A stretch of DNA of 57,358 nucleotides from Bacillota bacterium (GTDB lineage: Bacteria; Bacillota; Clostridia; Lachnospirales; Lachnospiraceae). The stretch covers positions 1 through 57,358 of the forward strand of contig JAEZPG010000105.1 of the NCBI GenBank assembly GCA_023413555.1, written 5' to 3'. Numbering within the stretch: position 1 is the first letter of the stretch; each line of letters begins with the position of its first letter. Both the position numbers and the translations under genes were made by a program. This document shows positions 8,492 through 15,783 of the stretch, in pieces. The notes beneath the pieces were generated by a model, which searched no databases, was not told where the DNA came from, and was given only the letters and a program-made list of their open reading frames with translations.

Positions 8492-9564
8492 AGAAGATAG
8501 GAAAAAGAATACTTGTGATTTCATTGATACTGGTAACATTGCTGTCATCTCTGACCGCCTGTGGTTCTCCAATCTCTGGATTTGGGAAGACATATGATCT
8601 ATATGTTTATAACTGGGGAGAATATATTGACCCTGAAGTTCTAGATATGTTCGAGGAGGAAACTGGCTACACCGTAAGCTATGATGAGTTTGAGACCAAC
8701 GAAGCTATGTATCCTAAAGTTGCTAACAGTGCTGTTAGCTATGATCTCATCTGTCCATCAGACTATATGATTGAACGACTCATCCAAGAAGACTTACTGG
8801 CTGAAATTAATTTTAATAACATTCCGAATCTTAAATACATTGGAAAAGACTACATGGAGCAGTCCAAGGCTTTTGATGCAGAGAATAAATATTCTGTCCC
8901 TTATTGCTGGGGAACTGTAGGAATCCTCTATAACACCACCATGGTAAACGAGAAGATTGACAGTTGGTCTGCCATCTTTGATAAAAAGTATAAGGATGAG
9001 ATTCTTATGATTGACAGTGTTCGAGATGCTATGGGAATAGCTCTCAAATACCAAGGACATTCCTTGAATTCCACCAATGAGGAGGAATTAGAGGAAGCAA
9101 AAGACCTGTTAATCAAGCAGAAACCTTTAGTGCAGGCCTATGTAGTAGACCAGGTTCGTGATAAGATGATAGGTGGAGAAGCTGCTCTTGGTGTGATTTA
9201 CTCCGGAGAAGCCATCTATACGAAAGAAGAGAATGAAGACCTAGAATATGTAGTACCAAAAGAAGGATCTAACGTATGGATTGATTCCTGGGTAATACCT
9301 AAAAATGCAAAGCATAAGGAAGCGGCAGAAGCATTTATTAATTTCTTGTGCCGTCCAGATATTGCTATGTTAAACTTTGACTATATCGGGTATTCTACAC
9401 CGAATACAGAAGTTCGTGAAATGTTAGAGGATGAAGAGTTAAAGAATAATGAGACGGCATTTCCAGGACCTGATATTACCTCTAGATGTGAGACTTTCAA
9501 GTATCTGGGACTAGAAATGGATGATTTGTATTATAGCAAATGGAAAGATTTAAAGAGTGAATAA
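8488..9564 (+). CDS. potD: Spermidine/putrescine-binding lipoprotein
   Basis: The substrate-binding protein of the importer, 358 residues. A lipoprotein signal ends in LSSLTAC with C25 as the lipidated residue. The mature part starts with LYVYNWGEYIDPEVLDMFEE, the hallmark of PotD/PotF proteins. VPYCWGTVGILYN and WIDSWVIPKNAKHKEAAEAF are further family blocks. It starts at GTG 8488, with AAAGGAG 8 nt upstream, and overlaps potC by 4 nt. Whether it prefers spermidine or putrescine cannot be read off. Confidence 0.92.
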   Translation: MKKIGKRILVISLILVTLLSSLTACGSPISGFGKTYDLYVYNWGEYIDPEVLDMFEEETGYTVSYDEFETNEAMYPKVANSAVSYDLICPSDYMIERLIQEDLLAEINFNNIPNLKYIGKDYMEQSKAFDAENKYSVPYCWGTVGILYNTTMVNEKIDSWSAIFDKKYKDEILMIDSVRDAMGIALKYQGHSLNSTNEEELEEAKDLLIKQKPLVQAYVVDQVRDKMIGGEAALGVIYSGEAIYTKEENEDLEYVVPKEGSNVWIDSWVIPKNAKHKEAAEAFINFLCRPDIAMLNFDYIGYSTPNTEVREMLEDEELKNNETAFPGPDITSRCETFKYLGLEMDDLYYSKWKDLKSE

Positions 9565-9565
9565 A

Positions 9566-9597
9566 GAAAGGGCGTTGCTTTTTTGCAACGCCCTTTC
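9566..9597. terminator. Bidirectional terminator between potD and aroC
   Basis: A perfect 13-bp stem GAAAGGGCGTTGC/GCAACGCCCTTTC with a T6 loop sits 1 nt after the potD stop and 2 nt before the aroC stop. It serves both convergent genes. Confidence 0.88.
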
Positions 9598-9599
9598 TA

Positions 9600-10703
9600 T
9601 TATCTTTTATAAAAAGATATAATTTTATCCATTCTAACACTCATGTTGGCAAACAGAAGATCTACAATAGTCAGAGCTACCATAGATTCTACCACAACTA
9701 CAGCTCTTGGTACAATGATAGGATCATGTCGTCCTTTTATGTTAATCTTAATATTCTCGCCTTGTCTGTTAACTGTATCCTGAGTAGTATAAATACTTGG
9801 AGTAGGTTTGACGGCAGCTCGTATAATAAGATCAGACCCATCACTGATACCACCAAGGACACCGCCACTGTGGTTGGTCATTTTAACAACCTTTCCGGTA
9901 GAAGTAGCCATGAAACCATCATTGTTTTCTGAACCATGTTTTCCCGCAACTAAGAAGCCGTCTCCAATTTCAACACCTTTTACAGCCCCAATGGACATAA
10001 TTGCTTTAGCCAGGTTGGCATCCAGCTTGTCAAATACAGGCTCTCCAATACCCGTTGGCATCCCCTTTACCACACATTCAATAAGACCACCGGTAGAATC
10101 TAGCCGCTTAATCTGTTCCTCCAAAAAGTCAACGGCTTTCTTAGCGGCCTCTGCATCGGGCATAACTACATGATTCTTTAGAATCTCTTCTATATTAAAC
10201 TTCGTATAATCAATCATAATTGGACCAATGGCTTTGGTGTAAGTAAAAATTTGAATGCCAAGCTGCTTTAGAATTTCGGAGGCGATGGCACCACCAGCAA
10301 CACGTCCTATGGTTTCTCTGCCAGAGGATCGGCCTCCACCACGATAATCTCTAAAGCCATATTTCTCATCAAAGGTAAAGTCAGCATGGCCGGGGCGATA
10401 GGCATCTGCAATCTCACTGTAATCTCCAGAATGTTCATCTTCATTATGAACTAACATTGAGATAGAAGTACCAGTAGTTTTTCCTTCGTATACACCTGAG
10501 AGAATCTGAACAGTGTCAGATTCCATCCTTTGGGTGGATAATCGACTAGTCCCCGGCTTTCTACGATTTAGATAGCTTTGTATCGTATTTTCGTTTATTG
10601 ATAATCCTGCAGGACAGCCATCTACAATAACGCCTATGGCCTTGCCATGGGACTCTCCCCAAGTGGTAATAACAAATTGTTTTCCAAAACTAGAACCAGA
10701 CAT
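9600..10703 (-). CDS. aroC: Chorismate synthase
   Basis: The last enzyme of the shikimate pathway, 367 residues. It turns EPSP into chorismate and needs reduced FMN. FVITTWGESHGKAIGVIVDG is the N-terminal signature, GGGRSSGRETIGRVAGGAI the middle one, and RAAVKPTPSI and ESMVALTIVDLL stand near the end. ATG 10703 is chosen because GGGAGGAAG lies just upstream; the frame could also open at 10724, but that adds seven residues ahead of the ribosome binding site. It appears monocistronic, convergent with potD. Confidence 0.93.
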   Translation of the reverse strand: MSGSSFGKQFVITTWGESHGKAIGVIVDGCPAGLSINENTIQSYLNRRKPGTSRLSTQRMESDTVQILSGVYEGKTTGTSISMLVHNEDEHSGDYSEIADAYRPGHADFTFDEKYGFRDYRGGGRSSGRETIGRVAGGAIASEILKQLGIQIFTYTKAIGPIMIDYTKFNIEEILKNHVVMPDAEAAKKAVDFLEEQIKRLDSTGGLIECVVKGMPTGIGEPVFDKLDANLAKAIMSIGAVKGVEIGDGFLVAGKHGSENNDGFMATSTGKVVKMTNHSGGVLGGISDGSDLIIRAAVKPTPSIYTTQDTVNRQGENIKINIKGRHDPIIVPRAVVVVESMVALTIVDLLFANMSVRMDKIISFYKR

Positions 10704-10752
10704 AACTTCCTCCCTTGATTTCATTTTTTATCCATTATAACTGAATTGATGT

Positions 10753-11028
10753 ATGGGTGCAAGTAATTGGACCTTTCAAACACAAAGCACATATAATAAT
10801 ACATATCAACCAATGATGCACAAGAAAGGATGGAATACTTTGTCTAGAGAGGATTATGAAATGATAAAGCGAATGAATGAGTTACAAAAAAAAAGTAGTC
10901 AGAGAAGATATGGGGAGAATGATGAGTTAATCATAGAAGAAAATACTATATATGAGATTGATCTAGAATGTTATGAGTGCATGTTAAAGGAGAAAAGTAG
11001 ATATATAAATAAAGGTCAGAAAAAATAG
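10753..11028 (+). CDS. Small hypothetical protein, 91 residues
   Basis: I do not recognise this protein. It is hydrophilic, with a Gln/Asn/Thr-rich start (NWTFQTQSTYNNTYQP), a charged helix-like middle (LSREDYEMIKRMNELQKK) and ENTIYEIDLECYECM near the end, with two close cysteines. There is no signal peptide or membrane segment. No good ribosome binding site precedes ATG 10753; ATG 10813 or 10816 is an alternative. A strong bidirectional terminator directly after the stop supports a real transcription unit. Confidence 0.5.
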   Translation: MGASNWTFQTQSTYNNTYQPMMHKKGWNTLSREDYEMIKRMNELQKKSSQRRYGENDELIIEENTIYEIDLECYECMLKEKSRYINKGQKK

Positions 11029-11050
11029 AAATTCGTATAATAAAGTAAAA

Positions 11051-11082
11051 CAAAGGCTTCCCTAATAAATGGGAAGCCTTTG
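11051..11082. terminator. Bidirectional terminator
   Basis: CAAAGGCTTCCC pairs perfectly with GGGAAGCCTTTG across an 8-nt loop. It lies between the convergent small plus-strand gene and the Cys-rich minus-strand gene. The minus side has the better T tract. Confidence 0.8.
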
Positions 11083-11106
11083 CTTTACTATCATGCTTAT
11101 GGTATC

Positions 11107-11340
11107 TTAGCAGCCACAACCGCCGAAGCCGAATCCACTACCATTACCACAGCAGCAGAAAAGAAGAATGATAATCCAAATCCAGCTACCGCAACCGCTG
11201 TCTGAACCACATCCGCCACCGAATCCATTACCGCCGCAGCAGCAAAGAAGTAGGATAATCAATATCAAACTACATCCACCTTCAGAACCACATCCGGAAT
11301 TGCCTCCGCATCCACAGTTTGCTGTTGTTAATTCGCTCAT
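11107..11340 (-). CDS. High-cysteine, glycine-rich small membrane protein (copy 1)
   Basis: A 77-residue protein in which Gly and Cys alternate with two short hydrophobic stretches (SLILIILLLCCC and SWIWIIILLFCCC). Each stretch ends in a CCCG motif followed by a GGNGFGGG or GNGSGFGFGG tail. The start MSELTTANCG is chosen at 11340 because GGAGG lies 8 nt before it. Similar clostridial proteins are, as far as I recall, annotated as high-cysteine chorion-class or HCB-type proteins; their function is unknown. The paralogue at 11548-11754 and sortase B lie directly upstream. Membrane or spore/envelope association is an inference. Confidence 0.72.
   Translation of the reverse strand: MSELTTANCGCGGNSGCGSEGGCSLILIILLLCCCGGNGFGGGCGSDSGCGSWIWIIILLFCCCGNGSGFGFGGCGC
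11113..11158. repeat. 46-bp block repeated at 11617-11662
   Basis: Forty-five of 46 bases are identical between 11113-11158 and 11617-11662 (one A/G difference). A second shared block of 28 bases (11171-11198 and 11582-11609) encodes GCGSWIWII in both genes. The blocks occur in different order in the two Cys-rich genes. Confidence 0.8.
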
Positions 11341-11479
11341 TATAAGATCCTCCAAATTAGGTTTACATCATATCATATGCAGGAGGCTTGTTTTAAGTGC
11401 TAAAAAGATTATTGTTTATGGTGGAATACCATAAGCATGAAGATTAAAGGAGGTATCTTCCTAGAGGATCTTATGATAT

Positions 11480-11526
11480 AAAAAAGTAAGGGACTGCCTC
11501 TTAGAGAAGAAGCAATCCCTTGTTAT
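11480..11526 (-). terminator. Terminator of Cys-rich gene copy 2
   Basis: On the minus strand, AAGGGATTGCTTC pairs with a matching GCAGTCCCTTA arm and is followed by CTTTTTTA, just after the stop of the 11548-11754 gene. Confidence 0.7.
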
Positions 11527-11547
11527 GCTTTCGTATTTGACTAGGAG

Positions 11548-11754
11548 CTAGAAACCATTACCGCAACAGCAAAGTAGGATAATAATCCAAATCCAGCTAC
11601 CGCAACCGCCTTCAGAGCCACAACCGCCGAAGCCGAATCCACTGCCATTACCACAGCAGCAGAATAAAAGAAGGAGAATAATGATTAAACTACAACATCC
11701 ATTTCCTTCACTGCCACAACTATTTCCACAAGAAGCAGTTGATAAATCGCTCAT
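11548..11754 (-). CDS. High-cysteine, glycine-rich small membrane protein (copy 2)
   Basis: A 68-residue paralogue of the 11107-11340 product. It starts MSDLSTASCGNSCGSEG, then has SLIIILLLLFCCCGNGSGFG and GCGSWIWIIILLCCCGNGF. The two hydrophobic modules are the same kind as in copy 1, but the module closest to copy 1's C-terminal one sits first here, so modules were shuffled. AGGAGGAAC stands 7 nt before ATG 11754. It has its own terminator. Function unknown. Confidence 0.75.
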   Translation of the reverse strand: MSDLSTASCGNSCGSEGNGCCSLIIILLLLFCCCGNGSGFGFGGCGSEGGCGSWIWIIILLCCCGNGF

Positions 11755-11830
11755 TTACGTTCCTCCTAAAATCATCTACAGTGTATTGTATGATACTAGG
11801 CTTGGACAATATTATATAATTAGAAGATGT

Positions 11831-12748
11831 TTAGGAAGTTTTATTTTTTTTTCTAGCGACGATCACAAAGCGTTTTGTTGTATTTAAATCATTTCCTGAG
11901 CAGGTCGATAGAGTGATTAATTCATCTCCCCACTCTGCCTTGATTCCGGTGTTATAAAGAGAAAGATTTGTAATGCCATCAAGGTATTTGTTAAAATCCT
12001 CTTTACTAGTGACATTGTAGTAGTCATAGTACCGAAAGTCTGGACTGTCATCTGTTACCTCAACATCAAAAGGAAATGCAGCCATAATTTCATAAGTTCC
12101 ATATTTGTATAAAGTGTTAAAATGTATGACAGGATGAGCCAGATAGTAGGCCTCATCTTTATAGCTGTCAACATCATGAAACATAGTACCTATTTTCATG
12201 TTATGTCCATATATAATAAGATTGGAAGAGGCCTTTTCTTCAAGAAAATTGCTTCGACCGTCAATAAAGATGCATCCAGAAAGGGAATTACCATTCCCTT
12301 TGAAGTCTGTGTTAAGGTATGTTTTGTTATCATCTTTTCGATACATAACTGGATAGTTTATATTAGTATTATCAATGGTAATCCATCCAGCCAAATCTTT
12401 ATTTTCTTGATAAAGCTCCTTATAAGGGGTGAGGATACCATAAGGTACTTCACTTTCTTTTTCGGTATCACCGGGCTTATGTGTGGAAGCAGATGGGAGT
12501 ATTGGGGTGGAGGAGGATAAGTTTCCTGAACCATGTGTTTTAGGAGTCAACATATTATCTGTTATTTTATATGAACTATTCATTTTTTCTGTCAGATGAT
12601 CCACAATCTTTTCAGCTTTATAATTATTATAATAATAGTTTATTAATTTATAAGCGCTAAAAATAAATATACTTATGAATACGGCATATAATGCAATGAA
12701 GTATTTAGGAAGAGGAGGTTTATTATATTTATTATGCTTATAAGACAT
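11831..12748 (-). CDS. srtB: Class B sortase
   Basis: A membrane-anchored transpeptidase of 305 residues that attaches proteins to peptidoglycan or pilin subunits. A basic N-terminus leads to one membrane segment (YFIALYAVFISIFIFSAY, about 17-34), then a Ser/Pro/Thr-rich linker and the catalytic domain. LAGWITIDNTNINYPVMY is typical of class B. His182 stands in LIIYGHNM, Cys283 in LITLSTCSGND, and Arg293 in RFVIVARK, giving the complete His-Cys-Arg triad. No LPxTG or NPQTN substrate is encoded in the window. AAGGATGA precedes ATG 12748. The direct neighbours downstream are the two Cys-rich miniproteins. Confidence 0.9.
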   Translation of the reverse strand: MSYKHNKYNKPPLPKYFIALYAVFISIFIFSAYKLINYYYNNYKAEKIVDHLTEKMNSSYKITDNMLTPKTHGSGNLSSSTPILPSASTHKPGDTEKESEVPYGILTPYKELYQENKDLAGWITIDNTNINYPVMYRKDDNKTYLNTDFKGNGNSLSGCIFIDGRSNFLEEKASSNLIIYGHNMKIGTMFHDVDSYKDEAYYLAHPVIHFNTLYKYGTYEIMAAFPFDVEVTDDSPDFRYYDYYNVTSKEDFNKYLDGITNLSLYNTGIKAEWGDELITLSTCSGNDLNTTKRFVIVARKKNKTS

Positions 12749-12781
12749 AGTCTATCATCCTTTATTTTCTTTGTTATGCTG

Positions 12782-12810
12782 ATTATATCAAAGGATACCT
12801 GAAAAGTCTA
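12782..12810 (-). promoter_or_regulatory. Promoter of srtB
   Basis: On the minus strand, TAGACT (12805-12810) and a perfect TATAAT (12782-12787) are 17 nt apart, about 34 nt before the srtB start. Confidence 0.6.
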
Positions 12811-12832
12811 ATTAAGATAAATAGTGGAATAA

Positions 12833-12860
12833 TTGACATTTTTAATCAGTGTGATATACT
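12833..12860 (+). promoter_or_regulatory. Promoter of the rubrerythrin gene
   Basis: TTGACA (12833-12838) and TATACT (12855-12860) are 16 nt apart. A perfect inverted repeat directly follows at the expected transcription start. Confidence 0.72.
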
Positions 12861-12865
12861 AAATA

Positions 12866-12880
12866 TACGATTATATCGTA
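12866..12880. promoter_or_regulatory. Inverted repeat at the rubrerythrin promoter, candidate oxidative-stress operator
   Basis: TACGAT-TAT-ATCGTA is a perfect 6+6 bp inverted repeat 5 nt after the -10 box. A closely similar repeat lies before the bacteriohemerythrin gene (22480-22497). Binding by a PerR-like or other redox repressor is an inference. Confidence 0.55.
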
Positions 12881-12908
12881 ATACTTATAGAGAAAAGGAG
12901 GTTAAGTA

Positions 12909-13445
12909 ATGGATCAACTTAAAGGAACAAAGACAGAAGCCAACTTATTGGAAGCCTTTGCCGGTGAGTCTAAAGCAAGAAATAAGTATACCTATTATGC
13001 GTCCAAGGCAAAAAAAGAAGGTTATGTTCAAATAGCAGCCTTATTTGAAGAAACGGCCAATAATGAAAAAGAGCATGCCAAGATCTGGTACAAATTATTA
13101 GGAGGAATTGGTGACACAGCGGCTAATCTTCTGGATGCCGCAGAAGGCGAATACTATGAATGGACCGATATGTACGCCAAATTTGCACAAGAAGCTAGAG
13201 AAGAAGGATTTGACAAAATCGCTAATCTTTTCGAGGGCGTAGCTAAGATTGAGAAAGAACATGAGGAAAGATATCGTAAGCTGTTAGCAAATGTTGAGGG
13301 TGGAATGGTATTTTCAAAGGATGGTGACACTATCTGGCAATGTGCCAATTGTGGACATATTGTAATTGGAAAAACTGCTCCAGAGATTTGCCCAGTTTGT
13401 GCACATCCAAAGTCATATTTCCAGATAAAAGCAGAAAATTACTAA
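12909..13445 (+). CDS. rbr: Rubrerythrin
   Basis: A cytoplasmic peroxidase of 178 residues that reduces hydrogen peroxide in anaerobes. The N-terminal ferritin-like domain carries the di-iron ligands: LLEAFAGESKARNKYTYY, EETANNEKEHAKIWY, and later EGVAKIEKEHEERYR. The C-terminal rubredoxin-like domain has the FeS4 cysteines CANC and CPVC. It receives electrons from rubredoxin, which is encoded 0.5 kb downstream. AAAGGAGG stands before ATG 12909. It leads the rubrerythrin-desulfoferrodoxin-rubredoxin cluster. Confidence 0.95.
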   Translation: MDQLKGTKTEANLLEAFAGESKARNKYTYYASKAKKEGYVQIAALFEETANNEKEHAKIWYKLLGGIGDTAANLLDAAEGEYYEWTDMYAKFAQEAREEGFDKIANLFEGVAKIEKEHEERYRKLLANVEGGMVFSKDGDTIWQCANCGHIVIGKTAPEICPVCAHPKSYFQIKAENY

Positions 13446-13472
13446 GTATAAGCTAATTGGTCAAAGTATTTT

Positions 13473-13509
13473 CTACATAAGAATTAACTACATAAGAATT
13501 AACTACATA
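13473..13509. repeat. 15-nt tandem repeat between rbr and dfx
   Basis: CTACATAAGAATTAA occurs twice in direct tandem (13473-13487, 13488-13502), followed by a partial third copy (13503-13509). It lies in the 153-nt gap between the rubrerythrin and desulfoferrodoxin genes. Its role is unknown. Confidence 0.8.
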
Positions 13510-13598
13510 GGGTAACACGATACGAAAGATAACAGGTAAATAGCAGTGTACAACCAGAAACATTTGAATAAGAAAATCGTTAAAGGAGTACGGTGAGT

Positions 13599-13979
13599 AT
13601 GAAAGAACAGAGATTTTTAATTTGTAAGCATTGTGGCAATATTGTAGCCGTTGTTGAAGATGCTGGTGTTAGTGTTATTTGTTGTGGAGAAGCTATGCAG
13701 GATATTATTCCTAATACTGTAGAAGCGGCAACAGAAAAACATCTTCCAGTAGTAAAAGTTGACGGATGTAAGATTACTGTTAATGTAGGAGAGGTTCCTC
13801 ATCCTATGGTTCCAGAACATTACATTCAATGGATCTTTTTAAAGACAGAAAAGGGTGGTCAGAGAAAGCTTCTCACACCTGGTACTGACCCTAAAGCAGA
13901 ATTCTGCTTAGTGGATGACAAGATTCTTGAAGTATATGCTTATTGTAATCTCCACGGTTTGTGGAAAATTACTTTGTAG
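13599..13979 (+). CDS. dfx: Desulfoferrodoxin (superoxide reductase)
   Basis: A cytoplasmic 2Fe-type superoxide reductase of 126 residues that turns superoxide into hydrogen peroxide. The N-terminal desulforedoxin domain has LICKHCGN and VICCGE, giving the four FeS4 cysteines. The active-site domain has EKHLP (with the family's Glu-Lys-His), VPHPMVPEHYIQWI, and YCNLHGLW with the Cys and His iron ligands. ATG 13599 is favoured over GTG 13593 because AAAGGAG (13582-13588) is then 10 nt away. The peroxide produced is the substrate of the adjacent rubrerythrin. Confidence 0.94.
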   Translation: MKEQRFLICKHCGNIVAVVEDAGVSVICCGEAMQDIIPNTVEAATEKHLPVVKVDGCKITVNVGEVPHPMVPEHYIQWIFLKTEKGGQRKLLTPGTDPKAEFCLVDDKILEVYAYCNLHGLWKITL

Positions 13980-13992
13980 AAAGGAGAGTATT

Positions 13993-14127
13993 ATGGCAGA
14001 TCAAGTTCAATATGTTTGTTCCGTTTGTGGATACATATATGAGGGAGACGTTCCTTTTGAAGAATTAGGCGATGATTATGAATGCCCATTATGTGGTGCT
14101 GCAAAATCAGCTTTTGAAGTTCAGTAG
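13993..14127 (+). CDS. Rubredoxin (short form)
   Basis: A 44-residue electron carrier with YVCSVCGYIYEGD and YECPLCGAAKSAFE, which provide the four cysteines of one FeS4 site. Usual rubredoxins have about 52-54 residues; this one lacks most of the DPxxGIxPGT loop between the two CxxC halves. The ATG at 13993, after AAGGAGAG, is the real start; the frame also opens further upstream inside dfx. It lies 13 nt after dfx and likely passes electrons to rubrerythrin and superoxide reductase. Confidence 0.9.
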   Translation: MADQVQYVCSVCGYIYEGDVPFEELGDDYECPLCGAAKSAFEVQ

Positions 14128-14135
14128 TATATGTA

Positions 14136-14170
14136 AAAAGGTGTAGCTTTTAGGCTGCACCTTTGTTATT
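14136..14170 (+). terminator. Terminator of the oxygen-defence cluster
   Basis: AAAGGTGTAGC pairs with GCTGCACCTTT (one G-T pair) around a short loop; T-rich sequence follows. Confidence 0.75.
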
Positions 14171-14269
14171 TCAGCGAAAATGTAAACAAAAAAGCATTTA
14201 AAAAATATTGTTTATGCATGTTATTTTTGATAAGCTATTATTATAACATATTAATGAGGAGGTATAATA

Positions 14270-14908
14270 ATGGCTTTTTGTGTTAAGTGTGGAACACAAG
14301 TTGAGGCTGGGGTTAATTTCTGTCCTAATTGTGGTGCTCAAATGGGAAATGCTTCCCCTACACAAGGTGATCAGAATCAACAGTACCAACAAAATCCACA
14401 GTATCAGCAATATCAACAGAATGGACAATTTCAACAGAATGGACAATATCAACAAGGATATTACAATAATGGTCCAGTCTATACGAATGGAAATCCTAAT
14501 CAAGGGGGTCCTGGTCAATATTCACCATTAAGTGATGCACAGGAGAATAAGGCAATGGGAGTATTGGCTTATTTAGGAATATTAGTTTTCATCCCTATTT
14601 TTGCAGCACCTAAGTCCAAGTTTGCTCGCTTCCATGCAAATCAAGGATTGGTTTTACTAATTGCTGAAGCTGCCTTTGGAATCATTCAAGGAATTTTAGT
14701 AGCTATTCTGTCAGCTTTATTTACACCAAGTGTTTATGATCTTATTTCTGGTAGTACGGGCAGAGGTGCAATCTATGGAATATTAGTGACAATTCTTAAC
14801 CTTGTTTGGATATTATTTATAATACTTGTGATTTTAGGTATTGTAAATGCTGTCAATGGTCACGAAAAAGAACTTCCTATTATAGGAAAGATAAAAATCC
14901 TAAAATAA
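14270..14908 (+). CDS. Zinc-ribbon membrane protein with DUF4870-like domain
   Basis: A 212-residue protein. The N-terminal zinc ribbon has CVKCG and CPNCG. A Gln/Asn/Tyr-rich linker of QQNxQYQQ repeats follows (about 30-80). The C-terminal part has three or four hydrophobic segments with MGVLAYLGILVFIPIF, RFHANQGLVLLI and IVNAVNGHEKELPIIG, which fit the DUF4870 family. The function of that family is not known. GAGGAGG precedes ATG 14270. The gene has its own terminator, and is probably transcribed alone. Confidence 0.82.
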   Translation: MAFCVKCGTQVEAGVNFCPNCGAQMGNASPTQGDQNQQYQQNPQYQQYQQNGQFQQNGQYQQGYYNNGPVYTNGNPNQGGPGQYSPLSDAQENKAMGVLAYLGILVFIPIFAAPKSKFARFHANQGLVLLIAEAAFGIIQGILVAILSALFTPSVYDLISGSTGRGAIYGILVTILNLVWILFIILVILGIVNAVNGHEKELPIIGKIKILK

Positions 14909-14919
14909 TAGTTAGATAC

Positions 14920-14972
14920 AAGAATCCTACTTGAACATTATCTAGAATAGTGCACAAGTGGGATTCTTTCCG
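14920..14972 (+). terminator. Intrinsic terminator
   Basis: AAGAATCCTACTTG pairs with CAAGTGGGATTCTT (one mismatch) across a longer loop and is followed by TTCC. It closes the zinc-ribbon protein gene. Confidence 0.7.
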
Positions 14973-15012
14973 TTATAACCAATGCTTTGATATGTGTTTT
15001 GCTGTAAAAGTT

Positions 15013-15783
15013 TTATATATTTCTTTTATTGAACAGTATTAGGGACGCATAGACATTAAAGCACATTAACACAATAGTGATTAGCATGGTAACCAAAAAG
15101 GGACTTGTGCTACCTGCACCTACCAGTAAATTAGAGGAGTTTGTTAAATAAGTTGGACAATATTCCTTTAAGTCAGGAAGAAAACTAAGTAAGTATACTC
15201 CTAAATAAACACCACCTAGGAAAAGAAGGATAGTGGAGGTTGAAGTAAACAAGGTGGATGCAAGAGGGATAATGGTAATAAGCCACATACCAAATAGATA
15301 GAGACAAAAGGAGGAAAATATGAGATTTTTAGCAATGCTATTGTCCCAGAAATAGGAATTATATCCATAGGTGATTCCAAAACAAATTAGATATCCTAAT
15401 GTCCATATGACAGCCATGATAATGGTTTTTGATACTACAATCTTCCAACGCTTTAACCCTTTTGTAATAACATTGATCAAGGTTCCTTTGTAATATTCTG
15501 TGGAGAATATGCCACCAAACATCACTAGAAAAATAATCAATGCAATAGGCATATTTTTGTAGAATTGAGTCCATGAGGTGAGCGCATCAACTGTTATATC
15601 TTTTATGATAATACCGCTCTCGGCAAGGTCTTTAGAAAGAAGATCCATCATCCAAGGAGTGAGCTTTGCTATAGCAGGATTCATAATGCCAAACATACAG
15701 AAGATAATGACAAGAATAAGTAGCCGTCCAGAGCGCCTTTGTTCCATAAATTCTTTTTTTGTAAAAGCAATTAATTGTCTCAT
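15013..15783 (-). CDS. ABC-2 type transporter permease
   Basis: A membrane protein of 256 residues with about six hydrophobic segments. It opens MRQLIAFTKKEFMEQRRSGR, the usual cytoplasmic start of ABC-2 permeases. ATG 15783 is chosen because it forms an ATGA overlap with the stop of the ATPase gene and follows GGTAGTAGGA; the frame extends further up, but inside the ATPase gene. It is the membrane half of an exporter with the 15780-16682 ATPase. The substrate is unknown. Confidence 0.83.
   Translation of the reverse strand: MRQLIAFTKKEFMEQRRSGRLLILVIIFCMFGIMNPAIAKLTPWMMDLLSKDLAESGIIIKDITVDALTSWTQFYKNMPIALIIFLVMFGGIFSTEYYKGTLINVITKGLKRWKIVVSKTIIMAVIWTLGYLICFGITYGYNSYFWDNSIAKNLIFSSFCLYLFGMWLITIIPLASTLFTSTSTILLFLGGVYLGVYLLSFLPDLKEYCPTYLTNSSNLLVGAGSTSPFLVTMLITIVLMCFNVYASLILFNKRNI

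Noticed and set aside
9808..10173. 121-codon frame on the plus strand inside aroC
   Set aside because: It is antisense to conserved chorismate synthase codons and has no ribosome binding site.
11168..11434. Proline-rich 88-codon frame on the plus strand
   Set aside because: It is the mirror of the Gly/Cys-rich gene on the minus strand: Gly codons read backwards give Pro codons.
13915..13992. Longer N-terminus for rubredoxin
   Set aside because: The extension lies inside dfx, does not look like rubredoxin, and a good ribosome binding site sits just before ATG 13993.
14198..14518. Leu/Ile-rich 106-codon frame on the minus strand
   Set aside because: It is the antisense of the Gln/Asn-rich linker of the zinc-ribbon protein and has no ribosome binding site.
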